Counted from the stretch's first letter, positions 1 to 8,708 are shown. The stretch is DNA of 64,000 bases from Stutzerimonas nitrititolerans (GCF_003696285.1 NZ_RFFL01000013.1:88498-152497); one strand, 5' to 3'. Made by a program: numbers and translations. Notes: a model not told the origin generated them from the letters alone.

Positions 1-2
1 GT

Positions 3-1046
3 TATCCGGAGACCTACCGGTTGCCGGTTTTCGAAACCCGGCGCAGCGCCGCCATGCCGCAACGCATCTACGACGCGGCGCAGCGCAACGCCACCCAGAC
101 CAAGCTGGTACGCGGCGGCAACGGCCTGGAAAATCTCGACACGGCCATCGCCTTCCCCATTCCGCAGGATGGCCTGGAAGCGGTCTGGAACCACATCACC
201 CGCTACCGTGGCGGATCGGCTCGCCGCGTAGTCGCCCAGGCGACCCCTCAGGTCAATGGCAGCTACAGTCTGGTGAAGTTCGTCGACGAGGTGGTCTATA
301 CCGACTCCCTGACCGACTACAACCCGGAAAAACACGGCAACGTGCTGTTCTACTTCAAGCAGCAGGTAACCGACCCCTCGCGCCTGGCGGGCAACGTGCT
401 GCTGGTGCATGAAACCCTCGACCAGGTGAAGGAACCGCGCATGGCGTGGATCTACAACGCCGGACAACGCCGTGTGCGTCGGGCGCCGCAGGTCGCCTAC
501 GATGGTCCGGGCACCGCTGCCGACGGCCTGCGCACTTCCGACAATCTGGACATGTTCAACGGCGCACCGGATCGCTACGAATGGAAACTGGTCGGCAAGA
601 AGGAGTTGTACATCCCCTACAACTCCTACCGCCTGGATTCGCCGAAGCTGAAATATGACGACATCGTCAAGGCTGGCCATATCAACCAGGACCTGACCCG
701 TTACGAGTTGCACCGCGTATGGGAAGTCGAGGCGACGCTGAAGAAAGGCGAGCGGCATATCTATGCCAAACGCAACTTCTTCATCGACGAGGATACCTGG
801 CAGGCGGCGATCATCGATCATTACGATGGCCGCGGCTCGCTGTGGCGGGTTGCCGAGGCACACAGCACCTACTTCTACGACGTGCAGGTACCGCTTTATG
901 CCATGGAAACCCTGTATGACCTGGTTTCGGGACGCTACCTGGTCATGGGCATGAAGAACGAAGAGAAGAACCCCTACGTCTACAACTACGAAGCCAGCTC
1001 GCACCAGTACACACCGGCGGCGCTGCGCAACTCGGGCGTGCGCTGA
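3..1046 (+). CDS. DUF1329 family protein, 5' truncated by window edge
   Basis: The reading frame is open to the left edge (codons before the first TTG read YPETYR), so this is the C-terminal part of a longer protein; 347 codons are visible, against about 450 residues for the family. DUF1329 proteins are periplasmic or outer-membrane associated, related to the LolA/LolB lipoprotein-carrier fold, and in pseudomonads often sit beside DUF1302 proteins and RND transporters. Visible features are repeated aromatic beta-strand-like segments, the stretch NVLFYFKQQVTDP, a basic GQRRVRRAP, and the late WRVAEAHSTYFYDVQVP. A strong bidirectional terminator follows the stop. The biochemical role is unknown. 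Confidence 0.8.
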   Translation, partial: YPETYRLPVFETRRSAAMPQRIYDAAQRNATQTKLVRGGNGLENLDTAIAFPIPQDGLEAVWNHITRYRGGSARRVVAQATPQVNGSYSLVKFVDEVVYTDSLTDYNPEKHGNVLFYFKQQVTDPSRLAGNVLLVHETLDQVKEPRMAWIYNAGQRRVRRAPQVAYDGPGTAADGLRTSDNLDMFNGAPDRYEWKLVGKKELYIPYNSYRLDSPKLKYDDIVKAGHINQDLTRYELHRVWEVEATLKKGERHIYAKRNFFIDEDTWQAAIIDHYDGRGSLWRVAEAHSTYFYDVQVPLYAMETLYDLVSGRYLVMGMKNEEKNPYVYNYEASSHQYTPAALRNSGVR

Positions 1047-1062
1047 ACGCACCGGCCGGATG

Positions 1063-1093
1063 AAAAAAAACGCCCCGATCGGGGCGTTTTTTT
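1063..1093. terminator. Bidirectional rho-independent terminator
   Basis: A run of A, a perfectly self-complementary 16-base stem (CGCCCC/GGGGCG core) and a run of seven T lie between the convergent DUF1329 gene and the lipoprotein gene. A and T runs on opposite sides let it work on both strands. Confidence 0.9.
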
Positions 1094-1114
1094 GTGGAGG
1101 CGTCTTGCGACCGG

Positions 1115-1699
1115 TCACTCAGCCAGTAGCTGACCGATGTTCTGGTCCTTGAATACGCGGGTCAGCGCATCGCTCAGCACATCGCTGACCAGCTTGGTGT
1201 TGGTCTGCTCGTTGGGCGCCATGCCGAAACGCTGATTGAGGGTGGCGCCATAGCGCCCGGTATAGCGCCGCCCGCCATTCTGAACCTCGACGCGGAACGT
1301 CGCGCCGATATTGGCCTCGGTCACGTAGAGCCCTTCCTTCGGCGACTGGTACTTCAGATCCGCCAGCGTCAGGGTCAGCTGCGGGGCGTTATAGGCGTTG
1401 GCCGACGGCGTGAAACCGAGCAGGCGCACCGCCGCTTCGCTCTGCGCCTGCAGCTTGGGCAAAAGCTTGTCGCCCGGCACCGAGACCGCGCTGGTTTCCG
1501 GATAGAGTCCGCCGCGGGTGCCCAGCGTCGGCGAAGAACGTCCGTCGACGACCCGCACCACCACCGGCTGACCTTGCCCGACAGGGCTGATCTCGCTGGT
1601 GAGCTTGGGCGAGGGATCGAGTTGTTGCGGGCTGTGGGCGCAGCCCGCCAGGGCCAGTACACACACAGCGACAGGGCCGAACAACAGGCGTTGCAGCAT
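1115..1699 (-). CDS. YajG family outer-membrane lipoprotein
   Basis: A 194-residue protein with a short hydrophobic signal ending in the lipobox LAGC (Cys at about residue 20), so it is predicted to be lipidated by Lgt and anchored in the membrane. The remainder (VVVRVVDGRSS, GGLYPETS, LTLTLADLKYQ, RYGATLNQRFG) fits the YajG/DUF-type lipoprotein family, whose function is unknown. It converges on the DUF1329 gene and shares its terminator. The ATG starts the signal peptide directly, so the start is clear. Confidence 0.8.
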   Translation of the reverse strand: MLQRLLFGPVAVCVLALAGCAHSPQQLDPSPKLTSEISPVGQGQPVVVRVVDGRSSPTLGTRGGLYPETSAVSVPGDKLLPKLQAQSEAAVRLLGFTPSANAYNAPQLTLTLADLKYQSPKEGLYVTEANIGATFRVEVQNGGRRYTGRYGATLNQRFGMAPNEQTNTKLVSDVLSDALTRVFKDQNIGQLLAE

Positions 1700-1861
1700 G
1701 CTGTTTACTCCAGGTTGGGATGATGGATGACACGCAGTATAACCAGCACCGCAACCACTCGACAGTGATGCCCCGCATCGTCTCCGTCGGCAGGCCGGCG
1801 GTCGTCATCACAGCGTAACGAAAGGCTGCGATAACGCGTGCAAACCATCCGGAGCCTGCCC

Positions 1862-2047
1862 ATGTCGTCGTGGACCCGTCTTTTTCAGCGGCCCAAGCGC
1901 CGCCACTTTGCCCTGCTCGATGAAGAACGCCGCTGCCGCATGCTGTTGACCGCCGTCGAGCGGCCATGCAGTGCGCAATGGATAGAGGTACCGGAGATAC
2001 GCCTGGACTGGATCGGCAAACCGATACCGGGCGCCCTACAACGCTGA
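1862..2047 (+). CDS. Small conserved-type hypothetical protein (61 aa)
   Basis: The ATG at 1862 is preceded by GGAG at 1851-1854, a good spacing, which favours it over the upstream GTG in the same frame. The 61-residue product begins MSSWTRLFQRPKRRHFALLD, is basic near the N-terminus, and contains one Cys after EERR and another in the ERPCSAQW segment. There are no membrane segments or signal peptide. The gene lies alone between the divergent lipoprotein gene and the terminator of mqo. Small proteins of this kind occur beside these genes in other pseudomonads, but I know no function. Confidence 0.6.
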   Translation: MSSWTRLFQRPKRRHFALLDEERRCRMLLTAVERPCSAQWIEVPEIRLDWIGKPIPGALQR

Positions 2048-2066
2048 AGCAGGAACACCCTGAATG

Positions 2067-2101
2067 AAAAAGCCGCCCTGCTCGTTACAAGCAGGGCGGC
2101 T
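2067..2101 (-). terminator. Terminator of mqo
   Basis: The stem AGCCGCCCTGCT/AGCAGGGCGGCT with a 6-7 base loop is followed on the minus strand by a T run (AAAAA at 2067-2071 on plus). It lies 24 bases past the mqo stop. Confidence 0.85.
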
Positions 2102-2124
2102 CGGGGACAGGTCGCGGCTGAATC

Positions 2125-3615
2125 TCAGTCTGCCAGGCCCAGTTTCCGATCGACCACCGCGACGATCTCGCGATAGGCCACGGCATCGGTCTCCAGCACC
2201 TTTTCCCGGGCAGGGAAAATCTCGCCGAGCTTGCTGGCCCAGGCCTCGCTCCTGGCTTGCTCGGGGAAGCAGCGCTCGATCAGGTCCAGCATGATCGAGA
2301 CGGTAACCGAAGCACCCGGAGAAGCCCCCAGCAGCGCCGCGATGGAACCGTCCTTGGCGGACACCAGTTCGGTACCGAACTGCAGGATGCCGCCCTTCTT
2401 GGGATCCTTCTTGATGATCTGCACACGCTGGCCGGCCACTTCCAGGCGCCAGTCTTCGGCCTTGGCTTCGGGATAGAAGCCACGCAGGGTCTTCAGTCGG
2501 TCCTCCATGGACTGCATGACTTCCTTGATCAGGTAGCGCGTCAGGTCCATGTTGTCACGTGCCACCGCCAGCATCGGGCGCAGGTTGGAGGGGCGGATCG
2601 ACATGGGCAGATCCAGCGCCGAACCGTATTTCAGGAACTTGGTGGTGAAGCCGGCGTACGGTCCGAACAGCAGCGATTTCTGGCCGTTCACCACGCGTGT
2701 ATCGAGATGCGGCACCGACATCGGCGGCGCACCGACGGCCGCCAGGCTGTACACCTTGGCCTGATGCTGCTTGACGATCTCCGGGTTGTCGCAACGCAGC
2801 CACTGACCACTGACCGGGAAGCCACCGAACCCCTTGCCTTCCTCGATATCGGACATCTGCAGCAACGGCAGCGCCGCGCCACCGGCACCCAGGAACACGA
2901 AGCCGGCATCGAGCGTGCGGCTGCTGCCGTCGCGGGTATTCTTGATTTCCACGCGCCAGCCTTTGCCATTGCGCTGCAGACCGGTGACCTTCTGGAAATA
3001 GGACATCTTCACGCCGGGCTTGGCCGCGAGATAGACCAGCATCTGCCGAGTCAGCTCACCGAAGTTGACATCCGTGCCGTTCATCGCGCGGGTGGCGGCG
3101 ATCGGCTCGTCGGCGTCGCGCCCCGGCATCATCAGCGGCATCCACTCCGCCATGGTGGCGCGGTCTTCGGTGTAGACCATGTCCTCGAACGCGTGATGGG
3201 TCTTCAGCGCGTCGAAACGGCGCTTGAGGAAGTCGATGTTCTTGCTGCCACGAACGAAGCTCAGATGCGGGACGGCATTGAGGAACTCCCGCGGATTGCC
3301 GAAACCTTCGCGACCGGCCAGGTAGGCCCAGAACTGCTTGGACACCTCGAACTGGGTGTTGATGGTGACGGCTTTCTTGATGTCGATCGGGCCGTTCTTG
3401 TTGTCCGGCGTGTAGTTCAGTTCGCAGAGCCCCGCGTGGCCGGTACCGGCGTTGTTCCACGGGTTGGAACTCTCGACGGCTCCGGATTCCTGCAGTTCGA
3501 CGATTTCCAGCTTGATGTCGGGATCGAGTTCCTTGAGCAGTACGGCCAGGGTCGCACTCATGATGCCGGCTCCCACCAGCACCATGTCCACTGCTTCACT
3601 ATCGTGTTGCGTCAT
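2125..3615 (-). CDS. mqo: Malate:quinone oxidoreductase
   Basis: FAD-dependent, membrane-associated enzyme that oxidises L-malate to oxaloacetate and passes electrons to quinone, replacing or assisting malate dehydrogenase in the TCA cycle. The 496-residue product has the N-terminal dinucleotide-binding stretch [19 protein letters not shown] and the Mqo-typical [22 protein letters not shown] and [16 protein letters not shown] segments. The ATG at 3615 is chosen because GGAG lies 9 bases upstream; an in-frame codon 7 codons earlier has no ribosome binding site. The gene is monocistronic with its own terminator. Pseudomonads often carry more than one mqo copy, so the paralogue (mqoA/mqoB) is not resolved. 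Confidence 0.96.
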   Translation of the reverse strand: MTQHDSEAVDMVLVGAGIMSATLAVLLKELDPDIKLEIVELQESGAVESSNPWNNAGTGHAGLCELNYTPDNKNGPIDIKKAVTINTQFEVSKQFWAYLAGREGFGNPREFLNAVPHLSFVRGSKNIDFLKRRFDALKTHHAFEDMVYTEDRATMAEWMPLMMPGRDADEPIAATRAMNGTDVNFGELTRQMLVYLAAKPGVKMSYFQKVTGLQRNGKGWRVEIKNTRDGSSRTLDAGFVFLGAGGAALPLLQMSDIEEGKGFGGFPVSGQWLRCDNPEIVKQHQAKVYSLAAVGAPPMSVPHLDTRVVNGQKSLLFGPYAGFTTKFLKYGSALDLPMSIRPSNLRPMLAVARDNMDLTRYLIKEVMQSMEDRLKTLRGFYPEAKAEDWRLEVAGQRVQIIKKDPKKGGILQFGTELVSAKDGSIAALLGASPGASVTVSIMLDLIERCFPEQARSEAWASKLGEIFPAREKVLETDAVAYREIVAVVDRKLGLAD

Positions 3616-3945
3616 CAACGCGTTCTCCAGAAACACAGCATTAAACTGTCACGACCGCAGTACGCGATCGCGTAGAACCACCAGCCAGGCGGATAGAAAC
3701 GGAGGATGGCTTCTATGATCCGCTGCTCGGGCTTGTGCCCGAAGACAGGCACCTGCGTGGTGACTGCCCGCTGTCGGAAGGGCGGCTTTTGGCCTCCTCC
3801 CACTCGCCCCGAGGCATCCGGAGCAGAGCGATGTGCCGAGGCTCTACGGATGGATCGAGGCGAGAAAATCAATGCGCCGGCCTGTCAGTGGCCAGCCACT
3901 CGGATACCTGTTCGATGGATCTGTTGGCGCTGCTGCGTGAGCCTG
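3616..3945. other. Gene-free gap upstream of mqo
   Basis: About 330 bases with no convincing gene; open frames on both strands lack ribosome binding sites and family resemblance. It must hold the mqo promoter. The one clear element is a perfect 14-base palindrome, TACGCGATCGCGTA, at 3661-3674, 46 bases upstream of the mqo start, a position suitable for an operator. The binding factor is unknown. Confidence 0.5.
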
Positions 3946-4233
3946 TCAGCCACGTGCCTCGCGAACCAGCTCGATGTACGGCTGCGCCTGGCGCTGGTCG
4001 GCGATCAGCGCGATGAAATCCTGCCCCTTGGCATCGGTCGCGCCGAGGTCGTAGCCGGCTTCCTTGAAAAAGACGAGGAAACGCCCGAAATCATCGACGC
4101 GCAAACCACGATACGCCTTGATCAGCTTGTGCAGCGAAGGCGGCGTATCGTCGGTCGGCTCCGGCTGAAGAAACAACCTGATCGCGTCATCGCCGATGTC
4201 TTCACCGATTACCTGCTTCTTTTCTTTACGCAT
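3946..4233 (-). CDS. PA4642 family protein (conserved Pseudomonas protein)
   Basis: A 95-residue soluble protein starting MRKEKKQVIGEDIGDDAIRL. The ATG at 4233 is preceded by GGAGCAGGT, so the longer upstream reading is not used. The segment HKLIKAYRGLRVDDFGRFLVFF, then AGYDLGATDAKGQ, resembles a small family found beside mqo in Pseudomonas (PA4640 mqoB, PA4642 in PAO1). No catalytic motif is visible and the function is unknown. The family link rests on remembered neighbourhood and sequence feel, not on a search. Confidence 0.7.
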   Translation of the reverse strand: MRKEKKQVIGEDIGDDAIRLFLQPEPTDDTPPSLHKLIKAYRGLRVDDFGRFLVFFKEAGYDLGATDAKGQDFIALIADQRQAQPYIELVREARG

Positions 4234-4422
4234 ACCTGCTCCACAGCCCAACCTGGACTTACGGGGGCGGGAGTTTACTCCTCGTGACCGAAGCTCTCAA
4301 CGCAACTGGCCCTCTTGCGACCAAGGTCGTATGCATGAACCACGGCAATAGGGCTCGGATCCCGACACTTGTCATCAAATAGAGGGTTTATACTCTCGCT
4401 TTGCGCACAAGGAGTGTCCGGG

Positions 4423-6171
4423 ATGCGTCTTCCTCCCCTGTTCGCCGCATGGCGCCAGAGTCTGCGGCAGGGTTACAACGGCCAGGCCCTGCGCGGCGAC
4501 GTGAACGCCGGCCTGACCGTTGGCATCATCGCCATCCCGCTCGCCATGGCGCTCGCGATCGCCGTGGGCGTGCCGCCCCAGCACGGCCTCTACACGGTGC
4601 TGATCGCCGCTCCGCTGATCGCCCTCACCGGCGGCTCGCGCTTCAACGTTTCCGGCCCCACGGCCGCCTTCGTGGTGATACTGCTGCCCATCACCCAGAA
4701 GTTCGGCATCGGCGGGTTGCTGCTCTGCACCATGCTGGCCGGCCTGATCCTGATCGCCCTCGGGTTGCTGCGCGCCGGGCGCCTGATCGCCTTCGTGCCC
4801 TACCCGGTGACCCTGGGCTTCACCGCTGGCATCGGCATCGTCATCGCCACCCTCCAGCTCAAGGATGTGTTCGGCCTGACGCTGGACGCGCAACCGCAAA
4901 ACTACATCGAGCAGATCACCGTGCTGGTGCGCGCATTGCCCGGTGCCCATCTGGGCGATGCCCTGGTCGCGGCACTCTGCCTGGCGGTGCTGATTCTCTG
5001 GTCACGCTGGGTCCCCAGGGTGCCGGCCCACCTGGTGGCGCTGACGGTCGGCGCCCTGGCGGCGCTGGGCCTGGAAGCCTCGGGTCTGGAGGTCGCCACG
5101 CTTGGCGAACGCTTCAGCTATCAATTCGGCGGCCAGTCATATCCCGGCATTCCGCCCTTCCTTCCGGACCTTGCCTGGCCCTGGCAACTGCCCGGTGCCG
5201 ATGGCCAGCCACTGCAACTCTCGTTCGAGCTCCTGCATCAGCTGTTGGCCCCGGCGTTCGCCATCGCCATGCTCGGTGCCATCGAATCGCTGCTCTGCGC
5301 CGTGGTCGCAGACGGCATGACCGGCAGCAACCATGACCCCAACGCCGAACTACTCGGCCAGGGCCTCGGCAATCTGGTGGCCCCTCTGTTCGGCGGTATC
5401 ACCGCCACCGCCGCCATTGCCCGCAGCGCCGCCAACGTTCGCGCCGGTGCCTTCTCGCCGCTGGCTGCGATCATCCATGCCGGCGTGGTCCTGGTAGCGA
5501 TCCTCTGGCTGGCACCGCTGTTCAGCTACCTGCCGATGGCGGCCCTCGCCGCGCTGCTGCTGATGGTGGCGTGGAACATGAGCGAGGCCCCGCACGTGCT
5601 CAAGACACTGCGCATCGCACCACGCAGCGACGTGCTGGTGCTGCTGACCTGCCTGGCGCTGACGGTGCTCTTCGACATGGTGCTGGCGGTGGGCGTGGGC
5701 CTGTTGCTGGCCGCCGGGCTGTTCATCAAGCGCATGAGCGAGCTGACCGACACCACCGCGCTGTCCCGTAGCCAACGGCAGATCCTCCGCGACCTTCCCG
5801 AACATGTCGCGGCTTACGCCATCCACGGGCCGCTGTTCTTCGGCGCGGCCGAGAAGGCCCTCAGCGTGCTGCGGCGCTTCAACCCCGACGTGAAGGTGAT
5901 GATCGTCGATATCAGTGGCGTGCCGCTGCTGGACATGACCGCACTGGCCGCGCTGGAAAACGTGCTGCTCGATTACCGCAAACGAGGTATCGCGCTGATC
6001 CTCAGCGGCAGCAACGTGCGGATTCGGCTGAAACTGCGCCGCGCCGGAATCCAGCGCCTGCAAGGCCAGCTGCATTACGTGCGCGACCTGCCGCAGGCCC
6101 GGGCGATGGCCCTGCGACTGCTACCGCCCGCGATGGAAGGCGACACCGGCCGGCTCGAACCTTCCAGCTGA
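4423..6171 (+). CDS. SulP family anion transporter with STAS domain (DauA-like)
   Basis: A 582-residue inner-membrane transporter. The first ~420 residues hold 10-14 hydrophobic helices with the SulP hallmark segments GLTVGIIAIPLAMALAIAVG and NVSGPTAAFVVIL; the C-terminal ~130 residues form a cytoplasmic STAS domain (VAAYAIHGPLFFGAAEKALSV, VMIVDISGVPLLDMTALAAL). Family members carry sulfate, bicarbonate or C4-dicarboxylates (DauA in E. coli); the substrate cannot be told here. ATG 4423 is preceded by AAGGAG at 4409-4414, which decides the start against an upstream in-frame codon. It is monocistronic. Confidence 0.9.
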   Translation: MRLPPLFAAWRQSLRQGYNGQALRGDVNAGLTVGIIAIPLAMALAIAVGVPPQHGLYTVLIAAPLIALTGGSRFNVSGPTAAFVVILLPITQKFGIGGLLLCTMLAGLILIALGLLRAGRLIAFVPYPVTLGFTAGIGIVIATLQLKDVFGLTLDAQPQNYIEQITVLVRALPGAHLGDALVAALCLAVLILWSRWVPRVPAHLVALTVGALAALGLEASGLEVATLGERFSYQFGGQSYPGIPPFLPDLAWPWQLPGADGQPLQLSFELLHQLLAPAFAIAMLGAIESLLCAVVADGMTGSNHDPNAELLGQGLGNLVAPLFGGITATAAIARSAANVRAGAFSPLAAIIHAGVVLVAILWLAPLFSYLPMAALAALLLMVAWNMSEAPHVLKTLRIAPRSDVLVLLTCLALTVLFDMVLAVGVGLLLAAGLFIKRMSELTDTTALSRSQRQILRDLPEHVAAYAIHGPLFFGAAEKALSVLRRFNPDVKVMIVDISGVPLLDMTALAALENVLLDYRKRGIALILSGSNVRIRLKLRRAGIQRLQGQLHYVRDLPQARAMALRLLPPAMEGDTGRLEPSS

Positions 6172-6203
6172 ACGCCAGGCCACGCGGCCCGGCGTATTCA
6201 AGA

Positions 6204-7115
6204 TCAGCCAGTGTGCTTCTGCAGGTTGGCCATCATTTCCCGGAGCGCCTCCAGGTTGTCGGCCGGATGGGCGGCATTCTCGAAGTTGCAGATCTGCTGC
6301 CAGTTGGCAGCCACGTCTTCGGCGTCGAAACCGGCCTTGGGATCGAAGCCCATGCCCAGGCTGCGCTCCCAGCGGACCTTGCCCATCCAGCCGCCGCCCA
6401 CCTCGAACAGACCGGAGGTTTCCTGGCACTGCTCGCTGGCCAGGTAGACCACCAGCGGGCTGACCAGCTCGGGCTTGAGCTGCTCGAAGATCTGCGGCGG
6501 AATCAGCCCCTCGGTCATGCGCGTGCCACCGGTGGGGGCGATGGCGTTGACCAGGATGTTGTTCTTGCGTCCCTCCAGCGCCAAGGTCCGCGTCAGGCCG
6601 TAGAGACCCAGCTTGGCCATGCCGTAGTTGGACTGACCGAAGTTGCCATAGATGCCCGAAGTGGATGCCGTGAAGATGACCCGGCCATACCCCTGCTCGC
6701 GCATGTGCGGCCAGGCGGCGCGGGTCACCTTGTAGGCGCCTTCGACATGCACCCGGTAGACCAGATCCCAATCGGCATCCTCCATCTTGTGGAAGCTCTT
6801 GTCGCGCAGGATGCCGGCGTTATTCACCACCACATCGACACGGCCGAAAGCTTCCAACGCGTGCTGCACGATCTTCTCGCCGTCGGTGACCGAGTCGTGG
6901 TTGGCCACCGCCGTACCGCCGGCCTGGCGGATCTGCTCGACCACCAGATCGGCCGCCGAGCTGCTGGCGCCTTCACCCTGAGCGCTGCCGCCCAGGTCAT
7001 TGACCAGCACCTTGGCACCATGACGGGCGAACAGCAGCGCATGGGCGCGGCCGAGGCCGCCACCGGCGCCGGTCACTATTACAACCTTGTCTTCGAAGCG
7101 GATGCTGTCGGTCAT
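6204..7115 (-). CDS. Short-chain dehydrogenase/reductase (MFE-2/HSD17B4-like)
   Basis: A 303-residue NAD(P)-dependent oxidoreductase. It shows the cofactor motif TGAGGGLG (15-22), NNAG (98-101), catalytic Ser near 151-153 and Tyr164-x3-Lys168. The long N-terminal region with GGSAQGEGASSSAADLVVEQI and the extended C-terminus (ENAAHPADNLEALREMM) resemble the dehydrogenase domain of peroxisomal multifunctional enzyme 2, so a 3-hydroxyacyl-CoA or similar beta-oxidation substrate is plausible but inferred. The ATG at 7115 has CAGGAG 7 bases upstream. It stands alone beside a large intergenic region. Confidence 0.88.
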   Translation of the reverse strand: MTDSIRFEDKVVIVTGAGGGLGRAHALLFARHGAKVLVNDLGGSAQGEGASSSAADLVVEQIRQAGGTAVANHDSVTDGEKIVQHALEAFGRVDVVVNNAGILRDKSFHKMEDADWDLVYRVHVEGAYKVTRAAWPHMREQGYGRVIFTASTSGIYGNFGQSNYGMAKLGLYGLTRTLALEGRKNNILVNAIAPTGGTRMTEGLIPPQIFEQLKPELVSPLVVYLASEQCQETSGLFEVGGGWMGKVRWERSLGMGFDPKAGFDAEDVAANWQQICNFENAAHPADNLEALREMMANLQKHTG

Positions 7116-7477
7116 GCGTGACTCCTGCGTGATCCTGTTGGAATGAAGGCCTGAGTGTCCGCGCCGCTCCATCCACCCACAATCAAAACAGCCGGCAATG
7201 AATGGCGCAGCATAAAAGCCAGGGATGATACGCCACTGAGCAGGACGGGCCGAGCAAGCGGGCGCCCCAATGAATCTCGGCCTCTGCACGACTTACCAAC
7301 AGAGTTATCCACAGATAATCGACCAGGCCGAAGATAACGACTGCCAAGGACTGTCAAAGCAGGTGTAATTCAACTCATTGATTATGGAAGAGTTTTCATC
7401 ACGAACAACGATGAGCATTCTTTGATCAACGATCCGAAATGCCCGTCGCGCCTGGCTTTCGAGGTTTCATCAAACGT

Positions 7478-7514
7478 TTATCCACAGAACGCCACACAGC
7501 AAACGGGGATAACC
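7478..7514 (+). repeat. 37-bp repeat element, copy 1
   Basis: Built as TTATCCACA, 8 variable bases, CACAGC, 4 variable bases, GGGGATAACC. The ends are partly inverted copies of each other (TTATCC/GGATAA). The same length and architecture recur at 7770 and 7942. Confidence 0.75.
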
Positions 7515-7625
7515 AAGGCGTACGAGAATGGTTCTCGATCGGCCTATCGAAGCGATAGTCAGAAACCAAGAGCGCCGCGGGATACGGCGCTCTAGCATCT
7601 CTCTATCGTGGATAAGGAGACCGCC

Positions 7626-7706
7626 ATGTACGTATCGTTCCTGATTGAAAACATTCTGGCCAACTATGCTTCGGCCAGCTGCTGCGCCTGCTACGGCCCG
7701 AGTTGA
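7626..7706 (+). CDS. Possible 26-aa Cys-rich peptide
   Basis: An ATG at 7626 lies 6 bases after AAGGAGA (7614-7620), one of the best ribosome binding sites in this region. The frame runs 26 codons to TGA: it begins MYVSFLIENILANYA and ends with a CCAC motif followed by YGPS. A 7-bp-stem hairpin (7571-7591) precedes it. The N-terminal half is hydrophobic. I recognise no family; it may be a leader peptide, a small membrane or metal-binding peptide, or chance. The evidence is only the ribosome binding site and the unusual composition. Confidence 0.4.
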   Translation: MYVSFLIENILANYASASCCACYGPS

Positions 7707-7769
7707 GCAAAAAACGAACAGTTTCTCGCGAGCCCCGGCTGTAGCGCCACCCAGCGCTTCAAACACGGG

Positions 7770-7806
7770 TTATCCACCGTTCACTCCACAGCAAGCGGGG
7801 ATAACC
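7770..7806 (+). repeat. 37-bp repeat element, copy 2
   Basis: TTATCCACC, 8 variable bases, CACAGC, 4 variable bases, GGGGATAACC: exactly the same spacing as copy 1, 292 bases further on. Confidence 0.75.
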
Positions 7807-7941
7807 TTGCATAACCGCGCATCGAAAGGCAGAAAGTTGCTTGAATCCTGTTGCAGCCAACGCTGATACCGCCTTTGGTCAAATATCGATCAATGGCCTG
7901 AAAGCGTCGGAACCAGTGGCCTACGCCGTTTCGCTAAGAGC

Positions 7942-7978
7942 TTATCCACAACTCGCTGCACAGCGATAGGGGATAACT
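7942..7978 (+). repeat. 37-bp repeat element, copy 3
   Basis: TTATCCACA, 8 variable bases, CACAGC, 4 variable bases, GGGGATAACT: same architecture, 172 bases after copy 2 and about 170 bases upstream of the DUF2726 start chosen here. Confidence 0.75.
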
Positions 7979-8147
7979 GGCCAGGCCTCATCCGGCCGCT
8001 ATCGAACTTCGCGCTCGGCATATGTCCAACGAGAACGCGCCACTCCTGCTGCCGGTCGAGAACGCCCATGCCCAACGTCACGCACTCCCCGCCTTTGCGG
8101 AGCCGCCGGATATCAGCCGAACAGGCCGGCCTCGGCAGGACACCCGC

Positions 8148-8642
8148 ATGAGCTTGCTGATCGTGGTGCTGGCGGCCTTCGCCTGTTTCGCGCTGGTGTT
8201 CCTGATCAAGCAACGTCAATTCAGCCAGCCCGCCATCCGCTTGCCCTATCAGCTCAAACAGCCCTTCTTCTCGCCGAGCGAACGGGCGCAGCTGGAACTG
8301 CTCGAGCAAGCGGTTGGCGGGGAGTTCCGGATCCTGACCAAGGTGCGTCTCGCCGACGTGGTGAACGTGACAGCCATCCCCCGCCGCAGCACCTGGTATC
8401 ACGCCACCAACCGAATCTCCGCGGCAAGCTTCGACTTCCTGCTCTGCGACAGACAACAGCTGGCACCGGTCTGCGCGGTGGAGATCGAAGAGGCGTCGGA
8501 AGCCAATGCCTTCCTCGACGAGCTCTGCGAGGCGATCGGCCTGCCGCTGGTACGGCTCAGCCCACGCACCGCCGGTTCTTTCGATCAGGTGCGCGCCGCC
8601 ATCGAGCAGGCGCTCGCATGCTGTCCGACCACTCGTTCCTGA
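8148..8642 (+). CDS. DUF2726 domain membrane-anchored protein
   Basis: A 164-residue product starting with one transmembrane segment (MSLLIVVLAAFACFALVFLI), then a linker and a DUF2726 domain (LPYQLKQPFFSPSERAQLELLEQAV, FDFLLCDRQQLAPVCAVEIEE). The domain resembles restriction-endonuclease-like folds in which a D...E-x-E pattern can be catalytic, and here FDFLLCD...VEIEE is kept; actual nuclease activity is unproven. An in-frame ATG at 8022 would add 42 residues before the membrane segment but lacks a ribosome binding site, so the ATG at 8148 (preceded by CAGGA) is preferred. Confidence 0.75.
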   Translation: MSLLIVVLAAFACFALVFLIKQRQFSQPAIRLPYQLKQPFFSPSERAQLELLEQAVGGEFRILTKVRLADVVNVTAIPRRSTWYHATNRISAASFDFLLCDRQQLAPVCAVEIEEASEANAFLDELCEAIGLPLVRLSPRTAGSFDQVRAAIEQALACCPTTRS

Positions 8643-8708
8643 GCGACGAGCCTTCGCCGGAAATAAGCGCATAATGCCCGCCCGGTGCCGTCAACCCACG
8701 AGAATCAC

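Larger units (their letters stand above)
7305..7978. repeat. Cluster of DnaA-box-like TTATCCAC sequences
   Basis: Five TTATCCACN boxes lie within about 650 bases: 7305-7313 (+, TTATCCACA), 7478-7486 (+, TTATCCACA), 7607-7615 (minus, TTATCCACG), 7770-7778 (+, TTATCCACC) and 7942-7950 (+, TTATCCACA). Three match the DnaA-box consensus exactly. An AT-richer stretch sits at about 7360-7440. The cluster is in the gene-poor gap between the dehydrogenase and the DUF2726 gene. It could be a DnaA-binding (titration or reactivation) locus; no dnaA, rpmH or gyrB is nearby, so it is not the usual oriC. Confidence 0.6.

Noticed and set aside
2257..3675. Long open frame antisense to mqo
   Set aside because: High-GC coding DNA creates long antisense frames; the product is His/Gln/Arg-rich without family features and mqo is certain.
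7470..7766. 98-codon frame on the minus strand in the DnaA-box cluster
   Set aside because: No good start signal, and its composition is that of the repeats; conflicts with the better supported plus-strand small ORF.
7305..7978. Chromosomal origin oriC
   Set aside because: DnaA-type boxes are present but none of the usual oriC neighbours of Pseudomonas (rpmH, dnaA, dnaN, gyrB) are near, so it is described only as a box cluster.
7478..7978. CRISPR array
   Set aside because: The 37-bp repeats have CRISPR-like length, but spacing is 255 and 135 bases, the inner parts vary and no cas gene is present.
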